In this document: one piece after another, positions 22,049 through 23,912 of the stretch
How the letters are laid out: the number at the start of each line of letters is the position of its first letter
Numbering within the stretch: position 1 is the first letter of the stretch
DNA from: a virus
Reading direction: 5' to 3' (one strand)
Length of the DNA stretch: 23,912 bases
Virus record (IMG/VR): IMGVR_UViG_3300046450_001092
Location: 1 to 23,912 of that record
Program-made: the position numbers and the translations under genes
Notes under the pieces: generated by a model
The model's database searches: none
What the model was told of the DNA's origin: nothing
Seen by the model: only the letters and a program-made list of their open reading frames with translations

Positions 22049-22136
22049 TAGCCTAGTTTAGTTAAGTGTGATCGAGTAGAGTACTGTGTAATTCAGTACC
22101 GTAGGATTAGTTGGAATAGGATGTCTCATCTCAAGG
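22049..22136 (+). repeat. 5-nt-period array 3 (18 triplets)
   Basis: Eighteen triplets in register, beginning TAG, TAG, TAG, AAG, TGA, GAG, GAG and ending TCT, TCT, AGG. All seventeen spacers start with a pyrimidine. Same end as arrays 2 and 4 (CA then AGGATTTT). Confidence 0.9.
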
Positions 22137-22183
22137 ATTTTATTTACCCCTAATAAATTTAAAAGCAAAAAAGAACTATGTCG

Positions 22184-22241
22184 CGGTATAACTCGGTCTA
22201 GTTTAGTTCAGTGCGATAATGTTAAATCTCATATCTCAAGG
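22184..22241 (+). repeat. 5-nt-period array 4 (12 triplets)
   Basis: Twelve triplets in register: CGG, TAA, CGG, TAG, TAG, CAG, CGA, ATG, AAA, TCA, TCT, AGG. All eleven spacers start with a pyrimidine. Followed by the ACCCCTAACAAA tail. Confidence 0.9.
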
Positions 22242-22268
22242 ATTTTTTTACCCCTAACAAAATTATCA

Positions 22269-22341
22269 CAGTTTCGCCAAGTTGAATGTAGCGTGATTGG
22301 GTTAAGTGCAGCGCAATTCAGTAACACAAGTCAACATAACT
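22269..22341 (+). repeat. 5-nt-period array 5 (15 triplets), leader of the 198-aa gene
   Basis: Fifteen triplets in register, including CAG, AAG, GAA, TAG, TGA, GGG, AAG, CAG, CAA, CAG and ending ACA, AGT, ACA, ACT. All spacers start with a pyrimidine. It is followed by an A-rich stretch and AAAGGAGAATCAAA before ATG at 22367. Confidence 0.9.
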
Positions 22342-22366
22342 TTAATTTTAAAAAAGGAGAATCAAA

Positions 22367-22963
22367 ATGTATGTAACAGCAGAGTGTCATTTAACAGGTG
22401 CAGGTATTTACAGTCAATCAAGACCATATCAAGTAGAAAAAAAACCTAGAGAAATTCCAGCAGACTATGAAAAACGAACATGGAAAGAAAGGATGCATCT
22501 TAGTGAAGTAAATAAAGGGAAAATTGTAATTCCAGGAATGCAATTTAAAAATAGCTTAGCAGAATGTGCAAAGTATATGTCTACACAGATTCCAGGTAAA
22601 GGAAAAGCGACTTATACTAAACACTTTGAAGCTGGTGTTATGCCTATGGGTCCTATGGAATTAGATATTAAAGCAGATGACGTTATAGGTGAATGGGTAT
22701 TTGTTCCTTCTAGCGGAAAACGAGGAGACGGTAATAGAGTCTATAAATGTTTTCCAAAAATAGATAGTTGGTCAGGAATTATGAACTTTACAATTTTTGA
22801 TCATACTATTACAGAAGACGTTTTTAAAGAACATCTTATGCAATCAGGACAATTCATTGGTATCGGTAGATGGCGACCTCGTAACAATGGAATGTATGGA
22901 AAATTTGGAGTAGATAAAGTTATTTGGAAAGAGCATGAAAGTGTAATAGCTAAAGCAGCCTAA
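22367..22963 (+). CDS. 198-aa phage protein, possibly RAMP/Cas7-like
   Basis: 198 residues, ATG after AAAAGGAGAATCAAA. I know similar unnamed proteins from phages by their conserved blocks: YSQSRPYQVEKKP, DYEKRTWKERMH (34-44), GKIVIPGMQFKNSLAE (51-66), IPGKGKATYTKHFEAG (75-90), YKCFPKIDSWSG (126-137), and GQFIGIGRWRPRNNGMYGKF (161-180). The IPGMQFKNSLAE and GxGRxRPxNxGxYGxF elements resemble the helix-start and glycine-rich segments of Cas7/RAMP RNA-binding proteins. No Cas genes or CRISPR are nearby, so this is a hypothesis from pattern. Its gene follows array 5, and array 6 starts four bases after its stop. Confidence 0.65.
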   Translation: MYVTAECHLTGAGIYSQSRPYQVEKKPREIPADYEKRTWKERMHLSEVNKGKIVIPGMQFKNSLAECAKYMSTQIPGKGKATYTKHFEAGVMPMGPMELDIKADDVIGEWVFVPSSGKRGDGNRVYKCFPKIDSWSGIMNFTIFDHTITEDVFKEHLMQSGQFIGIGRWRPRNNGMYGKFGVDKVIWKEHESVIAKAA

Positions 22964-22966
22964 TCA

Positions 22967-23049
22967 AAGTGCGTTTAAATTGCGTGGAGTATGATTTGGT
23001 AGTGTGAAATTCAGTGCAGTGTAATTTAGTATAATCTAACAACTTAAGG
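22967..23049 (+). repeat. 5-nt-period array 6 (17 triplets), leader of the 172-aa gene
   Basis: Seventeen triplets in register from AAG at 22967 to AGG at 23047, including GAG, TGA, CAG, CAG, TAA, TAG, TAA, TAA, ACT. All sixteen spacers start with a pyrimidine. The last triplet AGG is the ribosome binding site AAGGA of the gene at 23061, so the array and the binding site share one register. Confidence 0.92.
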
Positions 23050-23060
23050 AATTTTTTAAT

Positions 23061-23579
23061 ATGACTAATCCAACAGTAAATGAAGCAAGAAAACCTTTTT
23101 GTCGAGCAATAGAAACTACAAGTCTAATACAAGAATTAGAAAAATATAGAGATAGTGAGGAAATCCCTTACGATACTTTAACTAAACCAGCAATGGGGAA
23201 TTGCGCACCAGGTGGAATTAAACATAGTTTTCTTCAATCTGCTAGAACAATCCTATTTAAAGAAAAAGGAATTGAATTTAAAGCAATACCTAACATAGGG
23301 TTATTACGCATGTCTGATTCTGATAAAATAGTAAAAACTAAAAAAGTTTTACCTAGTTATAACAAAAAAGTTAAGAAAGATATGGCTAGACTAGCTTCAG
23401 TAGAATTCGATAATTTATCTAGAGATGAGCAGTTATGCCATCAAGTAAATTTTTCAATTTTAAATTGTCTTCAAGAAGAAAGTTCAGGAACGGGAATACA
23501 AAAAGTTAATAAAACAATAGCTAGTAATCCTCATCCTGAAAGATTAGCACTAGAAGAAACTCTTAAACTATTTATGTAA
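23061..23579 (+). CDS. Hypothetical 172-aa protein
   Basis: 172 residues, ATG 10 bases after AAGGA. Basic and mainly helical: an N-terminal ARKPFCRAIETTSLIQELEK, a central GNCAPGGIKHSFLQSARTIL with IPNIGLLRMSDS, and a long C-terminal helical part (KKDMARLASVEFDNLSRDEQ, NFSILNCLQEE). No catalytic motif is clear. It lies between the 198-aa protein and the metallopeptidase-like protein, so it probably belongs to the same cassette. Function unknown. Confidence 0.65.
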   Translation: MTNPTVNEARKPFCRAIETTSLIQELEKYRDSEEIPYDTLTKPAMGNCAPGGIKHSFLQSARTILFKEKGIEFKAIPNIGLLRMSDSDKIVKTKKVLPSYNKKVKKDMARLASVEFDNLSRDEQLCHQVNFSILNCLQEESSGTGIQKVNKTIASNPHPERLALEETLKLFM

Positions 23580-23604
23580 CAACATACTCTAAAGGAGGTA
23601 TTAA

Positions 23605-23912
23605 ATGTCTGCAGATCTAGAAGGAAAGCTACTTAAAGCTAAGATCGAGCTTATGACTAGGTCTGCATTTATATCTACTATTGCTTTAAGTTTACGACAT
23701 GTCATTACTAATGCTACTCCAACAGCAGATGTTAATGGAACTGTTATCCGGTATAACCCGGAGTTTTTAGAAAAACAAACAGTTCTACAATTTGCTGGAC
23801 TTATGGCGCATGAATGCTGGCATGTTGCATTTCAACATCTATCTCGTAGAGGAAATAGAGATCCTATTATTTGGAATGTAGCAGGTGATTATATTATTAA
23901 TCATCTACTTAC
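23605..23912 (+). CDS. Metallopeptidase-like protein, MoxR-partner type (partial)
   Basis: At least 102 residues, ATG after AAAGGAGGTATTAA; the C-terminus is past the window. The zinc motif HExxH is present as H69-E70-C71-W72-H73 in LMAHECWHVAFQHLSRR, followed by RDPIIWNVAGDYIINHLL. This is the pattern of the DUF2201 N-terminal putative metallopeptidase domain, which in known members is followed by a VWA-like domain and is often encoded near MoxR ATPases. The VWA part is not visible here. Last seen gene of the MoxR cassette. Confidence 0.85.
   Translation, partial: MSADLEGKLLKAKIELMTRSAFISTIALSLRHVITNATPTADVNGTVIRYNPEFLEKQTVLQFAGLMAHECWHVAFQHLSRRGNRDPIIWNVAGDYIINHLL

Larger units (their letters stand above)
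21896..22270 (+). repeat. Four repeated tails after arrays 1-4
   Basis: Short AT-rich tails follow each of arrays 1 to 4: TTTTTACCCCTAATAAATTT (21898-21917), TTTTATCCCCTAAAAAATTT (22019-22038), TTTACCCCTAATAAATTT (22143-22160), TTTTTACCCCTAACAAAATT (22244-22263). Three are preceded by AAGGA. They divide the region into imperfect tandem units of about 100-120 bases. Confidence 0.8.
21839..22366 (+). other. Non-coding region carrying 5-nt-period arrays
   Basis: A 528-base gap with no reading frame of note on either strand. It contains five 5-nucleotide-period arrays (listed separately) linked by repeated AT-rich tails around ACCCCTAATAAA, with unit lengths near 100-120 bases. Base pattern, not coding, is the organising feature; the last array leads into the binding site of the 198-aa gene. 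Confidence 0.85.

Noticed and set aside
21839-22366. CRISPR array
   Set aside because: No identical direct repeats with unique spacers; the period is 5 bases and no Cas1/Cas2 genes are present.
14530-23604. A TRAP (trp RNA-binding attenuation protein) gene that could read the 5-base arrays
   Set aside because: None of the small proteins here shows TRAP's sequence pattern; a gene elsewhere in the genome remains possible.
1-23912. tRNA genes, insertion sequences, integrase or attachment sites
   Set aside because: No cloverleaf, transposase, recombinase or core-site duplication was recognised on either strand.

Overview
This window is part of an AT-rich tailed-phage genome. It has a terminase large subunit, a tail-fibre gene block and a T7-type single-subunit RNA polymerase. 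No rRNA, tRNA, insertion sequence or integrase was seen. The tail proteins are of a style common in marine phages: an N-terminal MAYIGNTPAE-type fibre start, a glycine-rich VVAGGGGGG tip, and a 121-residue tail-associated protein with a PQPYPSWTLDDDTC block. I therefore infer an aquatic, probably short-tailed virus of a bacterium. The host cannot be named from the sequence. Portal and capsid genes (expected to the left) and DNA polymerase/primase (expected to the right) lie outside the window.

Layout. Genes diverge from a control region at about 13595-14066. Leftward (minus strand, 13594 to 1) comes first a tightly coupled chain of non-structural genes: a 73-aa protein, a RepL-like winged-helix protein, a B12-type radical SAM enzyme, a 59-aa membrane protein, an AlkB-like dioxygenase, a second winged-helix-like protein, a 254-aa protein, a FabZ-like dehydratase and a 40-aa membrane protein. 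Then come terminase, an intrinsic terminator, and virion genes (connector-like protein, small structural proteins, an 836-aa fibre, a second related fibre cut by the window edge). Rightward (plus strand, 14067 to 23912) lie three early genes, each preceded by a structured leader, and a train of about twelve very small overlapping genes. These are followed by a dNTP diphosphohydrolase-like protein, HU, a terminator, the RNA polymerase and another terminator, and finally a cassette of MoxR-type AAA ATPase, a 198-aa protein, a 172-aa protein and a metallopeptidase-like protein (HECWH, cut by the edge).

Most unusual feature. The 528-bp non-coding gap after the MoxR gene, and the short gap before the 172-aa gene, carry six arrays with a strict 5-nucleotide period. 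A triplet, mostly NAG or similar, is followed by a two-base spacer. Over 88 triplets counted by eye, all 82 spacers begin with a pyrimidine. Four arrays are followed by a repeated tail around ACCCCTAATAAA, and the last array runs in register into the ribosome binding site of the next gene. The layout resembles the (G/U)AGNN arrays read by ring-shaped TRAP proteins, but no TRAP homologue is visible here.

Second unusual feature. Four copies of a tandem hairpin pair lie in the control region and early leaders; the first hairpin of each has the loop CTCCA. Also notable are the very short RNA polymerase (579 aa against 883 in T7), phage-borne FabZ and B12-radical SAM genes that hint at changes to host lipid or cofactor metabolism, and a pair of 26-bp near-palindromes 32 bp apart upstream of the leftward promoter.
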